A stretch of 64,000 nucleotides of DNA from DTU098 sp964498525 (GTDB lineage Bacteria; Bacillota; Desulfotomaculia; Desulfotomaculales; Pelotomaculaceae): the NCBI GenBank assembly GCA_964498525.1, contig CAZCGU010000005.1:124001-188000 (forward strand). Reading direction: 5' to 3'. This document shows positions 57,066-64,000 of the stretch, piece by piece; position 1 is the first letter of the stretch; every line of letters starts with the position of its first letter. The translations under genes were made by a program, and so were the position numbers. A model generated the notes under the pieces. The model was not told the origin of the DNA and searched no databases. It saw nothing but the letters and a program-made list of their open reading frames with translations.

Positions 57066-57956
57066 TCATCTTGCAAACATTTTTGACCACACATTCATAT
57101 CCTCAAAATCCCCGCTGATGTTACAATTGTTGATTAATACCCCGTTAAAGCTGTACCCGGAGGCGGCGAACACCTTGTTCATCCCTATCGAGCTGCTGCG
57201 GGCGAGGGTATAAAGACACTTGTAACCTTCGTCTAACAGGCGGGATTCCATCCGGGAAAGGAGATGGTTTGCCAGACCGCGCCCCCTCCATGCGGGAAGT
57301 GTGGCAAAGTCCGTCATCTCCGCGTTTTTCTGCGGCTTGTTAGTCTCCGCTGAAGAAGCGGCCACCAGTTCACCGTTATGCCAGGCCGTTATATAGCAGG
57401 TATCGTTGTCCATCGTATGCTTAATGTAGTCGGGGTCGGAAACAGGGAAAGGATATGTGGAGAAAACCCTGCTGAACAACCTGGCTAAATCCGCACAGTG
57501 CTTTTGTTGCGCCCATTTAAACGTTATCCTGGCCGGCGGGAGTTTTTTCCCTGTTCCCGTGACGGGACATGAGGTCAATTTCTCTATCAGCCCGGCCCCC
57601 CTGCTGTTTGCCGGGGTTTGTCTTTCGGCGCGCAGAAATTTAGCAAAGACCAGGGCCGGCTCTTTGCCCAGATAATACCCGGGAATGGATGCCTCCAACT
57701 GCATCCCGGCCTGTAAAAAATTTTTCTCCCATTTGGGAGCGGACTTGAGCCAGAGCTTGTCCAGGTTTTGCGCCCCTGCTTTTTCTGTCAGGGCCTGCAG
57801 CATTTGAGCCGCGCCACAGCCCCGGGTCAAATTAAACTTGTAAACAGTTATACGCTTATTGAACGGAGATATAAGGACGCGGCAGTTGAAGCCGCCTCCT
57901 GTAATAACCTCCCAGCTATCCCGGACCGGCATGGCCAAAATTTTTTTAACAGCCAT
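57066..57956 (-). CDS. ablB: Beta-lysine N6-acetyltransferase
   Basis: 296 residues. A GNAT fold occupies about 140-290 (DFATLPAWRGRGLANHLLSR holds the acetyl-CoA pyrophosphate loop, and LYTLARSSSIGMNKVFAASG the C-terminal part). With KamA it makes N-epsilon-acetyl-beta-lysine from lysine, a compatible solute in methanogens and some anaerobes. The assignment rests on the ablA-ablB pairing: the start lies 11 bases inside the kamA end. The first 130 residues are family-specific (FNLTRGCGAAQML). Confidence 0.87.
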   Translation of the reverse strand: MAVKKILAMPVRDSWEVITGGGFNCRVLISPFNKRITVYKFNLTRGCGAAQMLQALTEKAGAQNLDKLWLKSAPKWEKNFLQAGMQLEASIPGYYLGKEPALVFAKFLRAERQTPANSRGAGLIEKLTSCPVTGTGKKLPPARITFKWAQQKHCADLARLFSRVFSTYPFPVSDPDYIKHTMDNDTCYITAWHNGELVAASSAETNKPQKNAEMTDFATLPAWRGRGLANHLLSRMESRLLDEGYKCLYTLARSSSIGMNKVFAASGYSFNGVLINNCNISGDFEDMNVWSKMFAR

Positions 57957-59235
57957 GAGCCTTGCCCTGATGAACGGCGTAGCGAGCCTTGCGGAGGTTT
58001 CCTTCCGGTATCAGGCTGATTACCCGTTTTTTTGGATCAAGGAGCTTTTGCAGTCCGACAGGTTCCCGCGTCACATTGGGGTCTTTGCATATTGTACAGC
58101 TCTCCGGGCAAACAAATTCAGCATTTTGGGGTTCCTCATAAACACAGATCACACCCTCGTAATTGCGCAGCACTGTTTTTGTACTGGTCATGGACAACTG
58201 GTAATTAGGCAGGACGGGGATCTTGCCTCCCCCGCCGGGCGCGTCCACGACGTAAGCAGGAACGCAAAAGCCGGAGGTGTGGCCGATCAAAGACTCCATG
58301 ATCTCTATTCCTTTGGCTACCGGAGTGCGGAAATGTTCAATGCCGCGTGACAAATCGCACTGGTACAGATAATACGGGCGCACACGGTTTCTGACCAGGA
58401 GGTGCGTGAGTTTTTTAATCACCGCCGGGCAGTCGTTGACGCCCCTGAGCAAAACTGTTTGGTTGCCCAGGGGGATCCCGGCGTCGGCCAGCCTGGCCAG
58501 AGCGCGCATGGAATCGGGCGTGAATTCAAGCGGGTGGTTGAAATGGGTATTGATCCAGACCGGATGATATTTTTTGATCATATTAACCAGTTCGTAAGTG
58601 ACCCGCTGCGGCATAACTACCGGAATACGCGTGCCGATGCGGATTACCTGGACATGAGGGATCTCCCTTACCTTGCGCAGGATCCGTTCCAAATGGGTGG
58701 CGGAGAGCATGAAGGGATCCCCGCCCGAGAGCAGGACGTCGCGGATTTCCGGGTGTTTCTTAATGTAGTCTATCCCCAGGCCAATATTCCCATCACCAAT
58801 ACAGGTGTTGTTGTCACCCACTTTGCGTTTGCGGGTACAGTGACGGCAGTACATAGCGCATTCATTGGTTACCAGGAGCAGCACCCGGTCGGGATAGCGG
58901 TGAGTCAGCCCCGGTACGGGTGAATCGGAGTCCTCGTGCAAGGGATCCTCCAGATCACAGCTCCCTTTGATTAACTCCCGGGAATCTGGAACGCATTGCT
59001 TGCGGATGGGGCATTCGGGGTCTTTTTTGTCGATCAGGGACGCATAGTAAGGAGTAATGGCCATGGGAAAAACATCACCGGCCGTTTGCACACACTGTTT
59101 TTCCTTATCGCTTAAATCAATGTACCTGGACAGTTCTTCCACCGACCGGATCCTGTTCCGTAATTGCCGGCGCCAATCTAACCAGACCGCGCGCTCCCCC
59201 GGTTTAAACGACAAGTGTTGTGTACTCATACTCAT
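57946..59235 (-). CDS. ablA: Lysine 2,3-aminomutase
   Basis: 429 residues, a radical-SAM enzyme with pyridoxal phosphate. The SAM cluster is CAMYCRHC (Cys 126, 130, 133); the PLP and lysine-binding stretches include GGDPFMLSATHLERIL, RIGTRIPVVMPQRVT, THFNHPLEFTPDS and PAYVVDAPGGGGKIPVLPNY (each part-quoted). It converts L-alpha-lysine to beta-lysine. In this place next to ablB the product is probably the osmolyte precursor rather than an intermediate of lysine fermentation. The ATG follows GGAGGTGG on the minus strand. Confidence 0.93.
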   Translation of the reverse strand: MSMSTQHLSFKPGERAVWLDWRRQLRNRIRSVEELSRYIDLSDKEKQCVQTAGDVFPMAITPYYASLIDKKDPECPIRKQCVPDSRELIKGSCDLEDPLHEDSDSPVPGLTHRYPDRVLLLVTNECAMYCRHCTRKRKVGDNNTCIGDGNIGLGIDYIKKHPEIRDVLLSGGDPFMLSATHLERILRKVREIPHVQVIRIGTRIPVVMPQRVTYELVNMIKKYHPVWINTHFNHPLEFTPDSMRALARLADAGIPLGNQTVLLRGVNDCPAVIKKLTHLLVRNRVRPYYLYQCDLSRGIEHFRTPVAKGIEIMESLIGHTSGFCVPAYVVDAPGGGGKIPVLPNYQLSMTSTKTVLRNYEGVICVYEEPQNAEFVCPESCTICKDPNVTREPVGLQKLLDPKKRVISLIPEGNLRKARYAVHQGKAHGC

Positions 59236-59961
59236 GTTGCCACCTCCAATTCAATTTTGGATAACTGATTGTAATAACATTACTTAATATGGATAAAAAG
59301 GAAGATAGGCAAAAAATAAATGGCCGGAAGGATCCGGCCATAATATAGCAAGCCCAATTCTCCTCTTGTACGCCTGCGAGGTTAGCTGACGGATTCGGGC
59401 CAGAGATAGCCCTACGATTTCTAAAGGCTGGTCGCCGGAGGCCGGATTGATGACTTGCTAAATTTCCACCTAAAAAACCCGGCTGTCGGACCTGTGGTTC
59501 CCAAAATCGATTCACCCCTAAAAAATGGGTCCCCCGCTTCTTAACATAAGAATTAGGCGTCAAAATAATATGCTGTTATAATCACCCACAACTTATTATA
59601 TTATATGGAGTTGTCTGTTGTAAAATGCCAAATGCCGGATTCATAGCTCTCTAAACCCCTTATCAAAGGTTTTTTGGCAAATTACCTCTTGGTGACGGCA
59701 AATTGAAACCAGCTGTGCCGTACATGCCGCCGTACTTTTTTCAAAAAATCAGAAAGGCCAAGGGCGAAGCTTTCAAAGTGACAAGTATCGAGGATGTCAA
59801 ATTCATTCTTGACATCTTGGAGGTTTCAGCTTAAAAATAGATCACTACGAGAACCAAGAACCTGTACGGGTTAGAACAAGAATGTCGAAATTTAAAATGT
59901 TTAGTCTTATTATTACTTCCATGCAATGGACCTGTTGCAGAGGTGTTGAGGGGGACGAGAT
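59236..59961. other. Mostly non-coding stretch with one fragmentary ORF
   Basis: About 725 bases. One open frame (59655-59834) ends in KAKGEAFKVTSIEDVKFILD..LEVSA and may be the decayed end of a gene; the rest shows nothing I recognise. A possible Spo0A box (TGTCGAA) is at 59882-59888. Confidence 0.4.
59703..59834 (+). pseudogene. Possible gene fragment of unknown origin
   Basis: Forty-three codons from TTG, no ribosome site: KLKPAVPYMPPYFFQKIRKA then EAFKVTSIEDVKFILDILEV. The composition looks protein-like and the frame stays open back to 59655, but there is no start or family match. Called only as a possible remnant. Confidence 0.25.
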
Positions 59962-60378
59962 ATGAAGACGAATATTTGGATCAAACAATTGATGAAGACT
60001 CTGGATGAGCGGGTGGATGTATCTGCGCGAACAGCAATCATGGAATCATGTGGAGAAAAGTGTCCATTCACCCACCTTCCTGATGAAAAGCTCCGGCAGA
60101 TCAAAAGATACTCCCGCGATGAAGAGGAGTTTCTGGAAAACCTCTGTCGTCAGTGGCGTCTCCGAAACGAGAACGGCGAGTATTATGTGGTTTTTGACCA
60201 ATGCTATTGCCCGTTAGTCAACGAAAATACTGAGGGTGCTTCAAAAACGCTGTGTTTTTGTACGCTTGGCAATATTAAACACAAGTTCGCCATCGGATTG
60301 GATCGCGTCGTTGAGGTGGTTATGGAGAAGAGCGTTCTTGCGGGAGACGATGAGTGTCGGTTTCACATTAAAGTTTAG
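59962..60378 (+). CDS. Cysteine-rich protein, DUF6144-like
   Basis: 138 residues. CGEKCPFTHLPDEK near 30, FDQCYCPLVNEN near 80, LCFCTLGN near 97 and GDDECRFHIKV at the end recall DUF6144 proteins and the related V4R-type sensors, with Cys pairs that could bind metal. No membrane segment. ATG follows GAGGGGGACGAG. It stands alone, 150 bases before the TPP riboswitches and not obviously linked to them. Function unknown. Confidence 0.7.
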   Translation: MKTNIWIKQLMKTLDERVDVSARTAIMESCGEKCPFTHLPDEKLRQIKRYSRDEEEFLENLCRQWRLRNENGEYYVVFDQCYCPLVNENTEGASKTLCFCTLGNIKHKFAIGLDRVVEVVMEKSVLAGDDECRFHIKV

Positions 60379-60498
60379 TTGTGTGAAATGTTCAAGTATG
60401 GTATGGCATATTCCAGAAGCATATAAAAGACATGGTTGCTTCCTTTTTGTTCCGTTGAGGGGGAGAAGTTTTTTAGTTATCCGCACAACAAGAATTTC

Positions 60499-60527
60499 TT
60501 GACTTCTTTCATAAGTTTTGCTAAACT
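60499..60527 (+). promoter_or_regulatory. Promoter of the thiamin riboswitch unit
   Basis: TTGACT at 60499-60504 and TAAACT at 60522-60527, 17-base spacer. The start site would fall just before the first riboswitch. Confidence 0.65.
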
Positions 60528-60534
60528 ATAAGTT

Positions 60535-60612
60535 ACGCAGGGGGACTCTCCGGAGTTGAGAAGGTAAAACCTGACCCTTTGAACCTGTTGGTTAAGACCG
60601 GCGTAGGGAGCA
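60535..60612 (+). ncRNA. TPP riboswitch, first copy
   Basis: All thi-box elements are present: GGGGGACT, GAGTTGAGAAGG (pyrimidine-sensing helix), ACCCTTTGAACCTG, GGTTAAGACC and CGTAGGGA. It is followed by a terminator (60637-60667), so thiamin pyrophosphate would stop transcription. Sixty-plus of about seventy bases match the second copy. Confidence 0.93.
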
Positions 60613-60635
60613 TTCAAACAACATTGTGAATGTTT

Positions 60636-60669
60636 GAGCCTTCCTGATGCGGGAAGGCTTATTTTATTG
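60636..60669 (+). terminator. Terminator of the first TPP riboswitch
   Basis: GCCTTCC / GGAAGGC stem (AGCCTTCCTGATGCGGGAAGGCT) with TATTTTATT. It lies between the two riboswitches, so transcripts must pass it to reach the second. Confidence 0.85.
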
Positions 60670-60697
60670 CAATGATCCCATAACCGAATATGATACA

Positions 60698-60782
60698 CGT
60701 TTGCGGGGGGACTCTTCGGAGTTGAGAAGGTAAAACCTGACCCTTTGAACCTGTTGGTTAAGACCGACGTAGGGAAGCAAAT
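60698..60782 (+). ncRNA. TPP riboswitch, second copy
   Basis: Same conserved elements as the first copy, with GTTTGC and GCAAAT closing the P1 helix. Differs from the first copy by two substitutions over the roughly 70-base core (CTCTCC to CTCTTC, CCGGCG to CCGACG). Confidence 0.93.
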
Positions 60783-60799
60783 CATCCATTTTAAGGATG

Positions 60800-60840
60800 A
60801 GGGCGCTTTGACTTTTTACGCGAAGCGCCCTATTTCATAC
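60800..60840 (+). terminator. Terminator of the second TPP riboswitch
   Basis: GGGCGCTT / AAGCGCCC stem with loop TGACTTTTTACGCG, followed by TATTTCAT. Expression platform for the thiamin genes that follow. Confidence 0.8.
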
Positions 60841-60900
60841 AGGGGTGCTTTCTGTTTCGGCGGAGGGCATCCCTATTTTTTTTGAAAGGGGGTTCAAGTA

Positions 60901-61053
60901 TGAACAATCAGCTGATCAGTTATATATTCGGTGTCGGAAAATACCACGCTCAATTGACCGAATTTTGCAAAAGACTACTCAGTGAATGAGGCCGTAGGGT
61001 TGGCCAAAGACTATGTTACCGCCGCTATCGAGCACGCAGCCGATAGGGTGTAG
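60901..61053 (+). pseudogene. thiD (HMP-P kinase) remnant
   Basis: The frame ending at TAG 61051 reads FAKDYSVNEAVGLAKDYVTAAIEHAADRV, from which the ThiD C-terminal motif AVGLAKDYVTAAIEHA is clear, but it is closed by TGA at 60955. In another frame ATG 60901, behind AAAGGGGG, opens for 29 codons. The gene thus survives only as a tail, after the riboswitches and before thiC. Confidence 0.6.
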
Positions 61054-61107
61054 CCACGGACCCACTACCTACTTCTATAAATCTTTTAGAAACGGAGAAA
61101 TTAAGAT

Positions 61108-62406
61108 ATGACTTATAAAACACAGATGCAGGCCGCAAAAAGAAGCTATATTACCAGGGAGATGTCCACGGTAGCACAAAAAGAAAATATCCCCGCCGAA
61201 CAAATTTGTCAGTGGGTGGCAAAGGGACAAGTGGCGATTCCCGCAAACATAAATCACACCGTCCTATCGGCCGAAGGGATAGGCAGCGGACTTAAAACTA
61301 AGGTCAACGTTAACCTCGGTATTTCAGGAGACTGTAAGGACTATTCCGTGGAAATGGAGAAGGTGCGGTTGGCGCTTAAATTCGGCTGCGATTCCATTAT
61401 GGATTTGAGCAACTTCGGCAAAACCAACATCTTTCGCAGAGAGCTTATTAATCGGTCCCCATCCATTATTGGCACTGTACCAATGTATGATGCTATCGGT
61501 TACCTTGAAAAAGAACTCACTGACATCACAGTAAAAGACTTTTTCAAAGTAGTGGAGGCGCATGCCCAAGAGGGCGTAGATTTCATGACGATTCATGCAG
61601 GTATCAACCGGCGGGCGGTGGAGTTTTTCAAACGCGAGAAGCGGGTGACCAACATCGTGTCGCGCGGTGGTTCTTTACTCTTTGCCTGGATGGAAATGAC
61701 CGGCAATGAAAATCCCTTCTTCGAATATTACGACGAGTTACTCGAGCTTCTCCGGGAATACGACGTCACTATCAGTCTTGGAGACGCCCTGCGACCCGGT
61801 TCGATTGCCGATGGCAGCGATGCTGCCCAGATAGGCGAGCTTATTGAAATTGGCCACCTCACCAAGCGGGCGTGGGAGCGTGATGTGCAGGTGATAGTTG
61901 AGGGACCGGGTCACATGGCTATCAATGAAATCGCCGCAAATATGACACTGCAAAAACGCCTTTGCCACGGCGCGCCTTTTTATGTATTGGGGCCGTTGGT
62001 CACTGACATTGCTCCCGGCTACGACCACATTACCTCGGCTATCGGCGGTGCAATAGCGGCATCCAGCGGGGCTGATTTTCTATGCTATGTTACTCCCGCC
62101 GAGCATTTGCGGCTACCCGATCTTGATGATGTCCGGGAGGGTATCATTGCCAGTAAAATTGCCGCTCACGCAGCCGATATCGCCAAGGGAATACCGGGCG
62201 CGCGGAATATTGACAATAAAATGAGCACAGCTCGCCGGCGCCTCGACTGGGAGGAAATGTTCAACTTGGCGTTGGACAGCGAAAAGGCACGATACTATTT
62301 TGAAAGCGCGCCACCCGCTGACAGGCACAGTTGTTCGATGTGCGGCAAAATGTGCGCAATGCGCACCACCAATGAGATACTTGAGGGTAGAAAGGTACAA
62401 TTTTAA
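61108..62406 (+). CDS. thiC: Phosphomethylpyrimidine synthase
   Basis: 432 residues. A radical-SAM enzyme that turns aminoimidazole ribotide into hydroxymethylpyrimidine phosphate, the pyrimidine half of thiamin. Motifs: GDALRPGSIADGSDAAQIGE, EGPGHMAINEI, GAPFYVLGPLVTDIAPGYDH and the C-terminal cluster CSMCGKMCAMR. Controlled by the TPP riboswitches upstream. ATG follows ACGGAGA. It is the only complete thiamin gene in the window; partners must lie elsewhere. Confidence 0.96.
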   Translation: MTYKTQMQAAKRSYITREMSTVAQKENIPAEQICQWVAKGQVAIPANINHTVLSAEGIGSGLKTKVNVNLGISGDCKDYSVEMEKVRLALKFGCDSIMDLSNFGKTNIFRRELINRSPSIIGTVPMYDAIGYLEKELTDITVKDFFKVVEAHAQEGVDFMTIHAGINRRAVEFFKREKRVTNIVSRGGSLLFAWMEMTGNENPFFEYYDELLELLREYDVTISLGDALRPGSIADGSDAAQIGELIEIGHLTKRAWERDVQVIVEGPGHMAINEIAANMTLQKRLCHGAPFYVLGPLVTDIAPGYDHITSAIGGAIAASSGADFLCYVTPAEHLRLPDLDDVREGIIASKIAAHAADIAKGIPGARNIDNKMSTARRRLDWEEMFNLALDSEKARYYFESAPPADRHSCSMCGKMCAMRTTNEILEGRKVQF

Positions 62407-62423
62407 CCCGAACAAAAGGATTA

Positions 62424-62762
62424 ATGATCAGGACGGCCTTACACGATACGATGAACCGCGTGAATACAGATACTCAGGCGGGGAGGTGCGGTTACCTGAC
62501 TTCCCAGCTTCTCAAATTAAATCTAAATGACTGGAAGCTGTATCTCATCGTCGGCTGTGTGTGGACCGCATGGCATATTCCGTATTATTTGGTTTTCTTG
62601 CCGGAGACGGATATACAAGCGATAATGCCGACCCTGATTGTAAGGCCGGCTGTCTTTTTGCACGACGTTGCTAAACCCGTAATTTTCCCATTGGACGTAA
62701 AGGGCGAGGGCTGCTTTTTAAAACATAATATTGTCCCAGCCTACCTTATACCTATTTCCTAA
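62424..62762 (+). pseudogene. CPBP (CAAX/Abi) membrane protease remnant
   Basis: 112 codons from ATG. CGYLTSQLLKLNLNDWKLYL and GCVWTAWHIPYYLVFLP match the second half of CPBP intramembrane proteases, where GYLxP and WHxP lie. The first catalytic motif, normally EExGWRGYL, is scrambled to TQAGRCGYL and the reading ends in unrelated sequence. Probably decayed. Confidence 0.6.
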
Positions 62763-62763
62763 A

Positions 62764-62963
62764 AAAGCGGTTGCTTACAGCCTGTAACAAAAGAAGTTGC
62801 TTTGGATAATATTAATGAATTCACACCGCAGATTGCCTATTTCGAAAAAATAACCCTGACTCGCGGTTAGCAGAATATTTACGATGCTATATCAGATTAT
62901 GCTTTAAAGACTGCCTCCAAACGGAAACTCAGTCCAAATCAAGGAGTAAACGAAATTTATTAA
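62764..62963 (+). pseudogene. Broken ORF with in-frame TAG
   Basis: One frame stays open except for TAG 62868: ALDNINEFTPQIAYFEKI before, then QNIYDAISDYALKTASKRKL after, ending at TAA 62961. It has a protein-like composition but no start codon with a ribosome site and no family that I recognise. Probably the tail of a decayed gene. Confidence 0.35.
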
Positions 62964-63000
62964 AAGGACATCGTATTAGACGATGTCCTTTTAATAAATT
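62954..63000. terminator. Long bidirectional terminator
   Basis: A perfect 21-base-pair inverted repeat (AATTTATTAAAAGGACATCGT and its complement) around a 5-base loop. The outer AT-rich half gives a T run on both strands, so it can stop transcription from either side. It separates the thiamin remnants from cas3. Confidence 0.8.
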
Positions 63001-63051
63001 TATGTGCTAATGTGGTGAAGGGAGCGATTATTTTTCGAAAAGGCTTTTACC

Positions 63052-63080
63052 TTGCCTAAATCTGTAACTTTTATTAGAAT
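63052..63080 (+). promoter_or_regulatory. Possible cas3 promoter
   Basis: TTGCCT at 63052-63057 and TAGAAT at 63075-63080, 17-base spacer, about 40 bases before the cas3 ATG. Confidence 0.45.
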
Positions 63081-63122
63081 AGATGATATAGGAAAATATC
63101 GTCAAAAGCGGGGTGACCTGTG

Positions 63123-64000
63123 ATGTTGGGTTGGCAGACGAAAGCCCTTTGGGGAAAGAAAGCCAGGAACTATCAAAATGAGCAGTGGCTTCCCCTCGTG
63201 GTACACATATCTGACGCAGCGGAAATTGCCAGATTATTATGGCGCGATTGGCTTCCTTCCTGCACCAAACGTGTGGTTGCCCGGGGGATATCCAAGTCGC
63301 AGGGTGAAACTGCCTATTTTGAAGATGCGGCATTACCGTGTTTTGTCTTTCTTGCATCAGTTCACGACGTTGGCAAGGCAATCCCAACATTTCAGGGTAA
63401 TTTTAGGGGTACAGAATATGACGAAAATCTTCGCAGGCAAATAGTTGATGCAGGACTGCCGCTTTCAAATAGTGTTCATCCAAGGGTAGCAAGGCACTAT
63501 TGGGCCTCGCAACTAATTTTAGAGAAACATGGATATTCCCGGAAGCTTGCCGTCATTCTTGGCGGCCATCACGGCCAACCCCCAAACAATGCGCAATTGT
63601 ACGATCTTCGTACGGCCTACAAGAGCGACCTGGGCTGGGATAAGGGTCAGGAGGCCTGGAGGGAGGTGCAGAAAAGGTTGCTGGCGTATGCGCTTGAGCT
63701 TGCTGGTATATCGGAGCAGGAAGCGCAGTCCTGGCAACCGGATATCACAGCTCAAGCACTGCTAAGCGGGCTGGTAATCATGGTAGACTGGATTGTCAGC
63801 AATGAAATATATTTCCCCCACATCGATCTATCCGGAAGTGCCGGACCTTCCGCAGCGCGGGCAAAGGCTGCATGGGGTAAACTCGACTTGCCCGATTGCT
63901 GGAGTCCGGATAATGCCTGGGAATGGATGGGTGTGGATTTTTTTGAAAAACGTTTTGAGATTAAAATACCACGCCCGATGCAAGTCGGAATGTTGAGTTT
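63123..64000 (+). CDS. cas3: CRISPR-associated Cas3, type I-E-like, N-terminal part (cut by window end)
   Basis: 292 codons from ATG 63123 run open to the end. It begins like I-E Cas3 proteins (LWGKKARNYQN, EQWLPLVVHISDAAEIARLLW) and shows the HD nuclease ligands: H28, H81-D82 in VHDVGKAIPTFQ, H119, H149-H150 in LGGHHGQPP and D222 in VDWIVSN. At the edge, RPMQVGM would start the SF2 helicase Q-like region. Cas3 degrades DNA recruited by Cascade. The frame is closed upstream by TGA at 63117. The ribosome site is GGGGTGACC. More cas genes and an array are expected beyond the window. Confidence 0.9.
   Translation, partial: MLGWQTKALWGKKARNYQNEQWLPLVVHISDAAEIARLLWRDWLPSCTKRVVARGISKSQGETAYFEDAALPCFVFLASVHDVGKAIPTFQGNFRGTEYDENLRRQIVDAGLPLSNSVHPRVARHYWASQLILEKHGYSRKLAVILGGHHGQPPNNAQLYDLRTAYKSDLGWDKGQEAWREVQKRLLAYALELAGISEQEAQSWQPDITAQALLSGLVIMVDWIVSNEIYFPHIDLSGSAGPSAARAKAAWGKLDLPDCWSPDNAWEWMGVDFFEKRFEIKIPRPMQVGMLS

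Noticed and set aside
57859..58350. Plus-strand ORFs opposite ablB and ablA
   Set aside because: They are shadows of the well-supported minus-strand genes, whose motifs are clear.
52483..63122. CRISPR array
   Set aside because: No regularly spaced repeats were seen; the tmRNA repeats occur only twice. An array may lie beyond the window.

Overview
The window looks like chromosome of a Gram-positive, spore-former-type anaerobe of the Peptococcaceae/Desulfotomaculia group, in the neighbourhood of Pelotomaculum or Desulfotomaculum. This is inference from gene content and order; no sequence search was run. The core is GC-rich with strong AGGAGG-type ribosome binding sites and many TTG/GTG starts. 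Its order follows the Bacillus subtilis yv* region: comFC, hpf, secA, prfB, ftsE, ftsX, ctp, minJ, uvrB, uvrA, rapZ, yvcK, whiA, gapA-pgk-tpiA-gpmI-eno, secG, smpB, ssrA.

Layout. 1-5 kb: metK, a small unknown protein, a membrane GAF-GGDEF protein, comFC, then a gene-free stretch with two adjoining DnaA boxes. 5-13 kb: cold-shock protein, hibernation factor, secA, prfB with its programmed +1 frameshift, a YitT protein and a split transketolase. 13.8-19.7 kb: a division and envelope block (ftsE, ftsX, an M23 murein hydrolase, ctpA, a MinJ-like protein) and cooT behind a leader containing a terminator. 20-29 kb: DNA repair (family-4 uracil-DNA glycosylase, uvrB, uvrA, uvrC) and a divergent DUF2508 gene. 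29-41 kb: XdhC-like protein, Cof phosphatase, ROK glucokinase, glycogen-debranching enzyme, phosphoglucose/phosphomannose isomerase, PHP phosphoesterase, rapZ-yvcK-whiA, an acyltransferase and a DUF1405 protein. 41-49.5 kb: rpoN, the lower glycolytic genes gapA to eno, and secG. 50-52.4 kb: thioesterase, HD protein, smpB and tmRNA.

From 52.4 kb the character changes. The tmRNA 3' end and terminator are repeated about 4.4 kb downstream, the mark of an element integrated at ssrA. The AT-richer interval holds a broken IS630-type transposase, TrmO, a DUF4332 protein, a RelBE-like toxin-antitoxin pair with a palindromic operator, a RusA resolvase fragment and phage-type small genes, but no integrase. 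Beyond it, on the minus strand, are kamA and ablB for the osmolyte N-epsilon-acetyl-beta-lysine. Next come two almost identical TPP riboswitches, each with its own terminator, a remnant of thiD, and thiC. After decayed fragments the window ends inside a type I-E-like cas3, so a CRISPR-Cas locus probably continues beyond it.

The glycolytic, glycogen and RapZ/YvcK genes together form a central carbon block, and ftsEX-hydrolase-ctp-minJ a division block. The points most worth following are the tmRNA island with its possible second junction, the duplicated TPP riboswitch, the attenuator-like leader of cooT, the altered zinc ligand in the ftsEX-linked hydrolase, the ATT start of the PHP gene, and the cas3 at the edge.
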